DNA of 64,000 nt from Saccharina japonica (lineage: Eukaryota > Sar > Phaeophyceae > Laminariales > Laminariaceae): positions 161,321 through 225,320 of the forward strand of contig MEHQ01000233.1 of the NCBI GenBank assembly GCA_008828725.1, given 5' to 3'. The notes under the pieces were generated by a model. It saw nothing but the letters and a program-made list of their open reading frames with translations, had not been told where the DNA came from and did not search any database. Below, in pieces: positions 43,428 through 52,862 of this stretch. The translations under genes were made by a program, and so were the position numbers. The first letter of the stretch is position 1, and every line of letters starts with the position of its first letter.

Positions 43428-43533
43428 ATAGGACCTACGGTTGACACAAAAACACAAAAAAAAATATACATTTACCTATTTTTTCTAACAATATTGGGTC
43501 CTATTTACTAGTATTTACTATGGTCCCCCGTGT
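43428..43533. mobile_element. MITE copy, right part, split by a SINE
   Basis: AATAGGACCTACGGTTGAC ... TTTACTATGGTCCCCCGTGT. Its left end appears at 43151-43165, on the far side of SINE copy 3. Confidence 0.55.
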
Positions 43534-43835
43534 AATGGTGTCGCCGACAATGTGTAGCGACAGGCACGTTCCACAAGTCAGTCTGTGGTGGCCGACAAAA
43601 AGATATCGATACGTATCTATACGATCTAGTTTCCTCTCGTCTATTGCCCACGCAATAGACTACTACAACAGGTGTTGTGTCTTTTGGTCGAGTTGTTGTG
43701 TCTTTTGGTCGAGAAGTGTGCTGCTCTGCGCTCTGCACGCGGTGGTGTCGTGCAACACCATCACGCGTGAAGGGCCGGGTTGGCACCGCAGCAGCTTAAC
43801 CTTTTGTTTCGTGCACAAGCACTAGCTCTTACAGC

Positions 43836-43897
43836 ATGTATTCAAAAGGCGGCAGCGACAGGCGGCGGTTTGAGTGTCAGAGGCAGAAGGTCTACGG
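43836..43897 (+). CDS. Gene 3 exon 1 (tentative)
   Basis: ATG opens MYSKGGSDRRRFECQRQKVY and two bases remain before a GTAATA donor. Phase 2 matches exon 2, whose first base completes a Gly codon. Chosen only because start, donor and phase agree; transcript support is lacking. Confidence 0.35.
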
Positions 43898-46800
43898 GTA
43901 ATAGTACTTATTGTTCGGTGTACTCGTAGCGAGTGCGTTCTTATTTCTCTCCCTAGCGCGGACTGACCAATTTCTGCATTTCTGCATTTCTGCATTTCTG
44001 CATTTCTGAATTATTTTTTTTCTCAGCTAAACCAACGGCTATCGGACATACCTTTCGTGAAGCGTACGTACGTAAAACAACTACTGCTGTATCCAGTGTC
44101 ACCTACATACAGTAGATACGTGCAAAAAAACACTAAATCTGCCCTGTAAGTTCTCCTTCCTGGAATACTATTGGGTATCCATCCCCACAGACACCAGACA
44201 GAACCGACAATAGCTACAGAGGTTTTGGCAGGGGAGGAACTGCCATGTAGGATGCCGGTGTAGGGGGTCGGGTTTGAGGACACCCAGAAACCGCGGAACG
44301 TATTTTCCACAGCACCGGCTACCGTGCAGGCACATATTTGTGTGTGAAACTACAACACAGCATAGGGTTGCCCCGTATTTTTTCTGCGGCAATGTATCAC
44401 TTGATTATAGTGTAGGAGCGTTATACCTCACCTAAACCCGATTTTTTTTACAGTTTTTTAGATGAAAGAAAAACTCAACCCGGTGAACAATCCCGTGGCC
44501 GACTCGTATGTACATTAGGTATATCGCGAAAAAAAACTTGAAACACAAGCGATAATCCAACAATAAGGCATGCCTTATAATGCATAATATGCCTTATAAG
44601 GCATATGCCTTATTGGTTAGATCCTCAGTCAAGAGGTATACTATTACGGGGAACCATACGTAGAAAATGTGACCAAATATCGTTAGTAAAAATGGGACTT
44701 TTGTGTATTTTAATGTGTACTGTATGATCCCCCAGTCAGAATGAGCCCCGAAGAAACATGCTAACTCTGGCGTATCGGTCAGCGTTTTTGAAAACGCCAT
44801 AATACCTTGAACCCCAGGCTAAAATACCCGTTGATACCAACATGATAATTAGGAGCAACGGGGTACAGCGGTGCCTTGGCCAATGAGAGCTGCCGAGTAC
44901 TGATGTACCACTCTGGATTGAAACGTAATGACCGATTGATCTCCGTATCATCGTGTAAACGCTATTTATGTTTTCGTCCAGAGGGGTAACCTATTTTACT
45001 ATGGGGGACTTGCGCTACAGTGTACCGAAAAAAGGCGAAAAAAACAACCGGTGTACCGATTTCTGGCTAAGTACTAAAAACTAAGTTCAGTATCTTATAT
45101 ACTGGTATTTGGTACAATTATGGCCCAAAATATAAAAAAAAAATGAATTAACTAATAGTGTCCAAACTGTCCTTATATTTCGGGACAAGAGAGGCAGTTG
45201 TTTTGGCAGGAGTCGATTGAACGAAACGCACTATCGTTTAGGGATGTATCACACAACACCCAACAGCCAACAACCAACAGCCAACATGTTGTAGACACAG
45301 AGGGTTGTTTTATTATTTATTCTCCACCGCTGAAAGGGCATAAGATAATCAAAATGTTTCTACCAAACATGTTATATATGCCCCGTTATAAATGGAGGAA
45401 AAAAAACATAATGAGCGCCAGTGAGCGCCCAAATGTCGGAGGCGTGTGCGTCCCACTATTGTAGGTGTCTCTATTTGGTGTAGAACGGTGCCCCGTCTCG
45501 AAAGGGATGCGTGGTCAATGGCCAAAATACTAAGGCAAGAAAAAAACGAGTACGCCCCCCTACCCCCCCCCCCCCCCGCTGACTCTGCCACCACCGTGTC
45601 GCCTTACCCCTCAAACTACTACTACTACTACTTCCGAAACAATATCAGCGTGGAGGACGTGGGGGAGAGGATCTGCGGCCGAAACTTGGAACGGGATCTA
45701 TCCCACCGCACGACAATCCAGTCCGCCGAATGGACCATTTCCTCCCCCAGCCCTCGTCCCGGGGACGGAATCGCCAGAAACATTACTCTGCTAATCTGGC
45801 ACCACGGCATATACCTCGGAAAAGGGAGGGTGTGCCACCGCACCGCCGACAGCCCCCCGGTGGAGGTCTCCATGGACGTTTTCCTGGCAGGTAAGGGAAA
45901 GGACTACGCTATGCCACCCACCCAGCCGCCCCCTATCTCTCCTACCGCATACTTCGTATAAGTCCCTCCGATAACCAAAAGCGCTATCAATAATGTATGA
46001 AACCGGCCTTTTTTGGGCGTGTAGGCCTCTTTTGGAGTAGTTATGCCAATTTTAGTGTGGAAGCAGCCAGTCGAGGGGGCCAAACTGCGGTTTCCCACGT
46101 ATAACATAATTTTGCTGAGAAAACTTGGTCAATGCCGACCAATCCAGGCAACAGGCTTAAACTTGTTTTTTCACCCCCCTCGTATCTCGAAAGGGGTGCG
46201 TGGTCAACGGTCAAATGACTAAGGCGAGCAATAAAACAGAGAACGCCCCCCTCGTTGGAGATAAGACGGTGGCCACAAAAGGCAAAACAGGAAGGAGATA
46301 AGGTAGGCATATACGAAGTACATTTTTTTAACCCTAAGGGAAAAAATGTAGTGAGCGCCCAGATGTTGGAGGTGTCTCTATTTGGAGTAGGAACGGCGCT
46401 CTGTCTCGGAAGGGATGCGCGGTCAATCTCGATTAGGGGAGTAGGAAAGGTGCTCCGTTTTGAAAGGGGTGCGTGGTCAAATGTCGAATGGCTCAAAAGG
46501 CAAGAAAAAAATGAGTACCCCCCCCCCCGCCCCCCTTAGACTACCGGCATGCATAACATGAGTACACCCCCCCCCTCGTCGCGCGTATGGTCGAAATAAC
46601 TCTGGAAACATTTGAGGCAGGCTGTAAAACCTTCCAGGTGATCGTCTACAGTAGGGATAGCAAGGAGGCCAGAGCAGACTCGGTCAAAATTGCACGGATG
46701 GCCTTGAGGCATAAAACCTTCCAGAAAAACAACAAGTACGACCTGCTCGAGAACAACTGCGAGCACTTCAGCACCTTCTGCAGAACAGGAGAGAGCAATA

Positions 46801-49800
46801 GCGTGAGTCAAGTCATGTGATGACAGCGGGGGCGGGGTAGCGACGGCTTATATGTTGCTGTGTCTGCTATCGTTCTTTGCAACTTCCGATGATGTTGACG
46901 ATGATTATGGTGATGATAATGATGATGAGATTACGATGATAATGACGATGATGATGATTATGATGATGATGTTCTCACATCATGTAGCTTTTTCCCCTGA
47001 AACCTAGCCCGTGGTGACAACACAGGCTAATCTCGGGCAGAATGACACATCGGCCGGTCAGCCTTCGTCACTAAACAGAGACGCGTCTAGATGGAGAGAA
47101 ACAAAATCAAGAAACACAAAAACGAAAAAAATACGTAGACCACTGGGATATAGGGTGTGTGCACCAAGTGCAAGGTAGGGCGGGAGTACGACGTGTGGGA
47201 ATCATGTTCAGGAAAGAGTTGCACTGCTGTACGTCCGCTCTTCCTAGTATCACGGGGTGGGCTAATGTAGTAATCAGAACCCACGATGGACCCAAAAAAA
47301 CGGGAGGCATCCCCCTAGGTTTACACACCGAATTTGGTTCTGATTATAAGGTTTTCCCGTATTAGTTGGCGGTTGATAAGACCCCCGTCCTCGTTGTTTA
47401 GGTCATTTTACCCAGGCTGGCTTCCATAACGGTTCGCGAAAAAAAAAAACAATGTCAAAGAAGCGCGTAGGATAAAGCCATAGGTATCGGTTAGCTACAT
47501 GTCTGTACCATGATCCTGGACACTATATGTATATGTGTATCCATAGAAGGAGTTCCTAGACCTGTAGATGTGTATTTGCACATACAAGTAAGGCCATGGT
47601 CTACATACACCAAAAGTTGTCAAAGAAGCGTGTAGGACAATACTACGGTGGCTGCTCCTCGTGTAAGCACTTGTCTGTACGAGCATTTTACCATGGTCCT
47701 GTAAACTATGTTTACATTTGTATCCATATTAGCAGGAGCTCTTGGACCTATGGGTGTTTTTACATAAATACATAAGGTCATCACCTTCACAACAACACTC
47801 TACAGTAGATTCATATGTATACAGAGGTGTTCAAGTCTTTTTTGAGAGAAAAACACTTTAATTCATATACTTCGTATACCTGTATCGAAAAAAGCAGGAG
47901 TTCCTAGACCTGTGGACGTTTTTACACAAACAAAATATGGCCATACTCATAGACGTGTGCTACGGCAGAGGTAGCACCTATTTTTTCTGAGACTCCGAAC
48001 TTGAGGAACTCTTATGCAGTATCTCTCCCAACAACGTTTTTTTTAGAGACAAAAAAAAAGGACGCTTAAGCTCGGCCCATCGTAGGTTTTGTTGCTCGAA
48101 AAATATTGTGAAAACAAAAATGAGATAAAACGATATTGGGTACTCTAGTTTCCCAGTGGACGAACCCCGTCGGCCAGGAAAAAAAATTGGCCGAAAAAAC
48201 GCCACCTCTATCGTAGCACGCGTCCTTAGGGTGAAGGGCCCGAATTAACGAGTATAAAATAAATTCAATTTGGAAAAAATAAAATTCGAATTCGCTTTTC
48301 ATTGGTCAACACACGCACCAGCACCAATTTTTATGCCCCAAGATTCTAATCTTTGGTGCTGGTGCGTGTGTTGACCAATGAAAAGCGAATTTGAATTTTA
48401 TTTTTTCCAAATTGAATTTTTTTCTTCTTCGTTAAAACGGGCCCTAACGAGTATAAAATAAATTTCAATTTGGAAAAATAAAATTTCAAATTCGCTTTTC
48501 ATTGGTCGACACACGCACCAGCACCAAATATGACGCCCCAAGATCCTAATCTTAGGTGCTGGTGCGTGTGTTGACCAATGAAAAGCGGATTTGAATTAAA
48601 AAAAATCCAAATTGAATTTTTTTCTTCTTCGTTAAAACGGGCCCTTTAGTCTAATAATAATACACACTGCAAACGTATGCAATGCTGTTCGGGCCCCGTG
48701 GAGAGAAGAACATAACCCTTGTCGTTCTTAGTGTATCGGCATTAACCCCTTTTTCGTATTTCACTCTAATTCCAAGTAATTTGTCCTGAAAACGGGAGTG
48801 CGGTCGACCCCACTTTAAGGGGTTAGTGAAGCATACTCGTAGCATCCTGGGAATTGCTTTTTTTTAGATTGCTTTTCACTTTCTCTCGTAGCACCGCCCA
48901 TTATGGGCGGGTCGCCTTAAGCGCCCTTCGCCCTACCTCCTCCGATACCTTGAAAACAAAAAAACAACACCTGGAAAAGGCGTATGCTACCACTCCGGCC
49001 GGAAATATAATCACCGTTCAATATTGACATCATATTCCAAAACGTGGCTTGTATTTACGGATATAGTGGGATCATACTGGCTGCGAGAAAGATGGGCGAG
49101 AACTTCGCGATCACGTGCGGTCCCTCCCTCCCTCCCTCCCTCTCTTCCCGGGACCGTCGGCTGGACGCTCGAGGTTTTACAACGTATACACCCAAGTATT
49201 GTTGTGGAGCTTGATCGCTGCACGAGTTAAAAAGTACTATTACCTACGTACGTACCAGGTATTGTTTCGTATTGTGAGCTGGAAGGATAGCCTCGAGGCA
49301 CAATACCATGATGGCATATTCTCCTTCTCTTCTCTTTTGATGGCTTGTGCCTGAGAACTGGGCTCTCCGGCAGCAATCGCCGTCCTCTCACGGTGCAATT
49401 CCAACCCTTTGTCGTTTATCGTGAGGCTCAGGGACGCGATCTCTATGAAGAAACAAAAAAAATAGCGCCAGTACACGGCCTTGGAAACTTCCTGTCAAAC
49501 CCAGTTGGGTTCCTCATCGTTTAATACAAGGGACATCGTTTCACACCTCGGATATATCATACAGATCATACAGATCATACAGAGCATGCATATCATTCCC
49601 ACTTGATGATCTAGATACTTCAGGAAAGATAGACCCCTAATCTGTACGATCTGTAGGATCTATAGCTCGTGTTAAGAGGGGTGGGAGCCGTATAGTCTGC
49701 ACGATCTATTACGGGGTGGGCTAATGTAGTAAATAGGACCTACGGCACACACCAAAACCTAGTATATTTACCTATTTTTTGCCAAAAATATTTGGTCCTA

Positions 49801-50525
49801 TCTACTATGATCCCCCGGAATAGTACATGTTTCCTGGGTTTGGGTCTGTACTATATAGGCAGATCTTGCACAACCTCCCCCAACGGCAAGTGGGGAACTA
49901 CTGTAGATCATGACCAGTCCGATCAAACAGGACTTACTTCTCTGCGGCAATAGTCCGACATGGCAGGAGCAGCAGCAGCAGCACTGCTGTGCAAAAGGAG
50001 CGACAGGAGAATGATCCAGACAGGCAGGCAAAAGGCTGCAAACATCGGACAGATCGTCGATTTCGACTTCATGATCTATTGTAGATCATTTAAGGGTAGA
50101 TTAATCCCTGATCTTAACTATCTAGGTCATAGCTGCTGTTGGCGGCGGGAGGGAGCCGCATATTCTGCAGGATCCAGCACATGCTTCCTGGGTTGGGATC
50201 TGTACTTGATGCAGATCCTGCACAATCTCTCACGACGGCAGGCGGGGAACTAATGTAGATGGCCTAGATCAATATCTGTCCTGGCAGGCAAAGGTTGCCG
50301 CCGCGGCCCCCTTCCTATCAATAGGACCCAGACTGCGTGGTTTAACGCATCTCTCGCCCCCCCGCCCCCCCCCTCCCGTTTTAATATTTTCCAGTCTCAG
50401 GCTGCTTTAGGTGCCGCGGCTGTGTCCGTAGTCGGCGCCGTCGTCCCTGGGAGGGTCTTTGCCGGCCTACGCGATGGCAGTCTACTGCGTTCGGCAGGCT
50501 CGATCGACTCGGCATCCCCCAGCTA

Positions 50526-50526
<1 letters not shown>
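43836..50526 (+). CDS. Gene 3: LRAT/H-rev107-type acyltransferase-phospholipase with C-terminal membrane tail
   Basis: Exons are 43836-43897 (tentative), 45649-45890, 46621-46802 and 50395-50526, giving about 205 aa. LRAT-fold proteins (NlpC/P60 superfamily) use a Cys-His-His centre to transfer acyl chains between lipids, retinol or phospholipids, or act as phospholipase A. Here PGDGIARNIT precedes WHHGIYLGKGRVCH, which supplies both histidines (about residues 72 and 84, twelve apart as in human H-rev107 proteins). NNCEHFSTFCRTG supplies the Cys (about residue 148). The last exon adds SQAALGAAAVSVVGAVV, placed like the C-terminal membrane anchor of H-rev107 proteins, so the product is probably membrane-bound. 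All catalytic residues are present. The specific substrate cannot be read from sequence. Confidence 0.75.
44644..44733. mobile_element. MITE copy, GGGGAACC variant
   Basis: ACGGGGAACCATACGTAGA ... GTACTGTATGATCCCCC, within gene 3 intron 1. An AT-rich palindrome of GCATGCCTTATAA/TTATAAGGCATAT words lies just upstream (44568-44625). Confidence 0.5.
45468..45576. mobile_element. Dispersed poly-C-tailed repeat, copy 1
   Basis: Reads GGTGTCTCTATTTGGTGTAG, CTCGAAAGGGATGCGTGGTC, CTAAGGCAAGAAAAAAACGA, GTACG and a long C-run. Relatives lie at 46175-46250, 46370-46545 and 63266-63343. This copy ends about 70 bp before gene 3 exon 2. Confidence 0.6.
45649..45890 (+). CDS. Gene 3 exon 2: first half of the LRAT domain
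   Basis: Acceptor AATATCAG follows poly-C and an ACT run. It encodes VEDVGERICGRNLERDLSHR and then the HHGIYLGKGRVCH histidine motif. It ends in phase 1 at GCAG|GTAAGG after DVFLAG, the usual point before the variable LRAT loop. Confidence 0.75.
46370..46545. mobile_element. Dispersed poly-C-tailed repeat, copies 2-3
   Basis: Two overlapping or tandem partial copies of the 45468 element, ending ATGAGTACCCCCCCCCCCG about 80 bp before gene 3 exon 3. A duplicate tail (ATGAGTACACCCCCCCCC) follows at 46558-46575. Confidence 0.55.
46621..46802 (+). CDS. Gene 3 exon 3: catalytic-Cys half of the LRAT domain
   Basis: Acceptor TTGAGGCAG. It encodes CKTFQVIVYS ... YDLLENNCEHFSTFCRTGES. The donor AGC|GTGAGT is phase 0 and leads to exon 4. 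Reading through gives VSQVM and a stop at 46820, which is also a plausible shorter C-terminus, so retention of this intron could produce an anchorless form. Confidence 0.78.
46885..46975. repeat. GATGAT/GATTAT microsatellite
   Basis: Imperfect trinucleotide-based run just inside gene 3 intron 3. Confidence 0.7.
47245..47365. mobile_element. Degenerate MITE copy
   Basis: TATCACGGGGTGGGCTAATG ... TTTGGTTCTGATTATAAGG ... TTCCCGTATTAG. It shares the unusual GGGTGGGCTAATGTAGTAA left end with the copy at 49709. Confidence 0.4.
48236..48444. mobile_element. Fold-back element, copy 1 of a tandem pair
   Basis: Inverted arms start GGGCCCGAATTAACGAG and end TTCGTTAAAACGGGCCC. Arms contain ATTCAATTTGG, TTCGCTTTTCATTGGTC and CACACGCACCAGCACCA, with a short loop (ATGCCCCAAGATT). 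No ORF. Confidence 0.8.
48439..48644. mobile_element. Fold-back element, copy 2 of a tandem pair
   Basis: Same arms and loop as copy 1, sharing the GGGCCC at 48439-48444. The arms are about 90% alike by eye. Confidence 0.8.
49560..50280. repeat. GATC-rich dispersed repeat, copy 3
   Basis: Two successive units, each with TTTCCTGGGTTTGGGTCTGT or TTCCTGGGTTGGGATCTGTA, followed by GCACAACCTCCC- or GCACAATCTCTC-type words and GGGGAACTACTGTAGATCAT. A MITE interrupts at 49709-49820. Confidence 0.55.
49709..49820. mobile_element. MITE copy, GGGGGACC family
   Basis: TTACGGGGTGGGCTAATG at the left, CAAAACCTAGTATATTTACC core, TTTGGTCCTATCTACTATGA and TCCCCCGG at the right. Confidence 0.6.
50395..50526 (+). 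CDS. Gene 3 exon 4: hydrophobic C-terminal tail
   Basis: Acceptor ATATTTTCCAG after a 35-bp C-rich tract. Phase 0, 43 codons and TAA. It begins SQAALGAAAVSVVGAVVPGR and ends SIDSASPS. The Ser-Gln start restores the S-x-Q position that follows the NCEHF region in LRAT proteins. Confidence 0.65.
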
Positions 50527-50561
<35 letters not shown>

Positions 50562-50562
50562 G
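50527..50562. repeat. TAC trinucleotide array directly after the gene 3 stop
   Basis: Eleven or twelve TAC units begin at the stop codon of exon 4. From 50563 to about 52500 no convincing exon was found. The CCGGCACTA cluster at 51118-51200 and a CAG run at 51784-51801 are the landmarks. Confidence 0.8.
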
Positions 50563-52500
50563 GAACTGGGAAGCCCAGTAGGGCATTTGATTCCGAAGGG
50601 GGCACTGTGCGGGAGAGGCATTTCGAAGCTGTAAAGACTGTACTTGGGGTGCAGCTTTGGCAACACCTCTATGCGTATCGTACCGTAAAAGCGCTTTGGT
50701 TTTGCATTAGAGGTTGCAGCCGTATCTCGGGGCTCGTTTTCTCGATAAGGGAGAGGGTGCCACACCAGCTGAACATACATATAAAATATTTTCGGATAGC
50801 CCACGACCCATTCTTTCCCAAAACACCCCTACGGTTCAGTGTTGGCGAACCTTCCCGTTGTGGAAAACCATAGCGCAAAAAAAAGGGTCGCACTCCTGCG
50901 TGAAAACCACAGCACTTTGCGGTACGTATTCACCCCAAGTGTTCTGATGGTTACCGGTCGGTAACTGAAGGGGTTAGCTTAGGAGAATTACCCCGTCAGC
51001 AACTGGTTGAGCCAGAGGCAATCGACGTCTATTTCTGGCACGAGTATCATATTTGCACGAGTCGATCTCGAAGGAAAATCTGGCTGCTCTTTGGAGGTAC
51101 AGCAGAGGTCCCTCTACAGTGCCGGTATGTATGCGCCAGCCAACAATACCGGCACTATAGCCGCAACCGGCACTACTCCGCACAGTACCACTGGTAAATC
51201 CCCTCCGCCACCTATTGATCAACTTCACAAACGTAGAAGTTCTGGTGCCACCGATGTTGTTTAACATTGAACTTCGGCGACGATATCAATCCCTCGCGTG
51301 CCGGCGCCGGCCGGTGCAAGCCTCTGACGGAGCCGCGAGTTACGTAAAGCACGAGCGCCGCGAAGTGGTTACCGGTATACCTGGCACGTGTTACAGGGGC
51401 TACAGAATGACCAAGAACATGAGTAGCTTCACGGGATGTAAACACAACGAGGCGAATATACGTTTTAGTGACCTGGCTGTACTGTATACACCCAGGTACG
51501 CCTGAACACGTATTCTGTTGAATGCCAGCTTTCCTCAAATGTACGACCCGCAGGGGTATACGCGTATTCGTAACAAGTTTGGTTCAGGAGGTGTGACGCT
51601 TTCCGTATGTCGAGTTTCACAGGCCACTACGACGTATTCTGCTTGATTGATATACGTATCGCAGCAGGAAATGCCTATTTTACACAAACATATATTAAAA
51701 CATACATCAAAAAATATTATGGCCGGCGCGGCCCCTTATCAGCCGTGGGCACCAGCAGTACCACGGGTACTACTCTAGGTAAACAGCAGCAGCAGCAGCA
51801 AGCCGCCCGCCCTCCCTCTCTCGGGCGGCCTCTGCTCTGATCTTTGCAGACAGCGCGGGTTCGCCCGAGCAACTTACTGCTGTACCTGCTTTTCCGTGTT
51901 TGGTGTTTGGAGTAATTCATTATCTTGTCTTGTACTTGTAATCAAGATCTACTGCTGCTGCCGGTGCCGCCGCTGTTGGTGTTGGTGTTAGGTGTTGGTG
52001 CTGGTGTCGAAACAACTTGGCCTGCCTGTACATACGAAGTACGACCATAGTACGGGAATATTCTTCAACCGCCTCATGCACGGCTGCGTACGACGTAGTC
52101 ATATGTTTTCGTCTGGGCTGGCTGTGCCCTCTCGATAAGACAAGCAGGGGCAGTGAAGAGCAGCAGTTTGCAGTTCCCGCGGCACGCTCAAGTTTAACGG
52201 CGCTTGCAATTCCAAACACGCAACGAGAACACAGGCAGGGCACACGACAGTAGACTCAAGAACTGACACCAGTTCAGCCCAACCAGCATCTCTCTTTGCG
52301 GAGACAGCATGTAGCATGCCAGCATGCCAAACCAATCCAAGCATCACACACTTGCTGCTGTGAATGAAATAGAAACAATCAGCAGAACACGAAAACACGA
52401 AAAAATGAAAATAAAATAAAATAATGTTTCACCTTGACGGTGGAGTCGAAGCTCTTTGACCGCTCTCAATGCCCACCAGCCCTACTCCACGATATTTAGC

Positions 52501-52690
52501 ATGCGTTCACCGGAGCCGCGAGCCCTGTTGGTGAAAGCCATCGACGCTACGACTCTACGCAACCAAGTCGACCAAACCCAGAAACCCAGCATAGCGGCTT
52601 TTGCGCCGCATATTTTGCATATTCGCCAGAGGGAGTTCGTAAATAATCGTTTCATGTGGTGCGGGCGGGAAGCGGGGATACATGTAAAAA
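52501..52690 (+). CDS. Possible 5' exon of gene 4
   Basis: An open frame from ATG 52501 (MRSPEPRALLVKAIDATTLR ... FVNNRFMWCGREAGIHV) meets a GTAAAA site and an A11 run near 52685. The composition looks coding, but its donor phase does not match the next exon, so membership in gene 4 is unproven. Confidence 0.25.
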
Positions 52691-52808
52691 AAAAAACGGG
52701 CGACGCTGCACTTGCCGGCAAGGGTGGGGTTGTTTCTACTGCAGCGGCTGCACGTGTCGCGCAAAATCGGGTATTCAAACGAATCAAATCTGCGCATGAT
52801 CCACACAG

Positions 52809-52862
52809 GCAGGGGTGCATCCGTCCTCTATCGCGAGGACAGGACGGCACGCAATTTCTCAG
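52809..52862 (+). CDS. Gene 4 exon 1 (first supported)
   Basis: Acceptor CCACACAG, phase 1 in and out, 17 codons (RGASVLYREDRTARNFS), donor GTGATC. Short; supported mainly by the phase match with the next exon. Confidence 0.4.

Noticed and set aside
45446-45648. N-terminal extension of gene 3 exon 2 from the ATG at 45446
   Set aside because: Most of it lies in a dispersed poly-C-tailed repeat that recurs at 46.2-46.5 and 63.3 kb, and an acceptor sits at 45646-45648.
51212-51538. Overlapping ORFs on both strands at 51.2-51.5 kb
   Set aside because: Neither strand shows exon boundaries or coding-like composition that beats the other, and part lies in the CCGGCACTA repeat.
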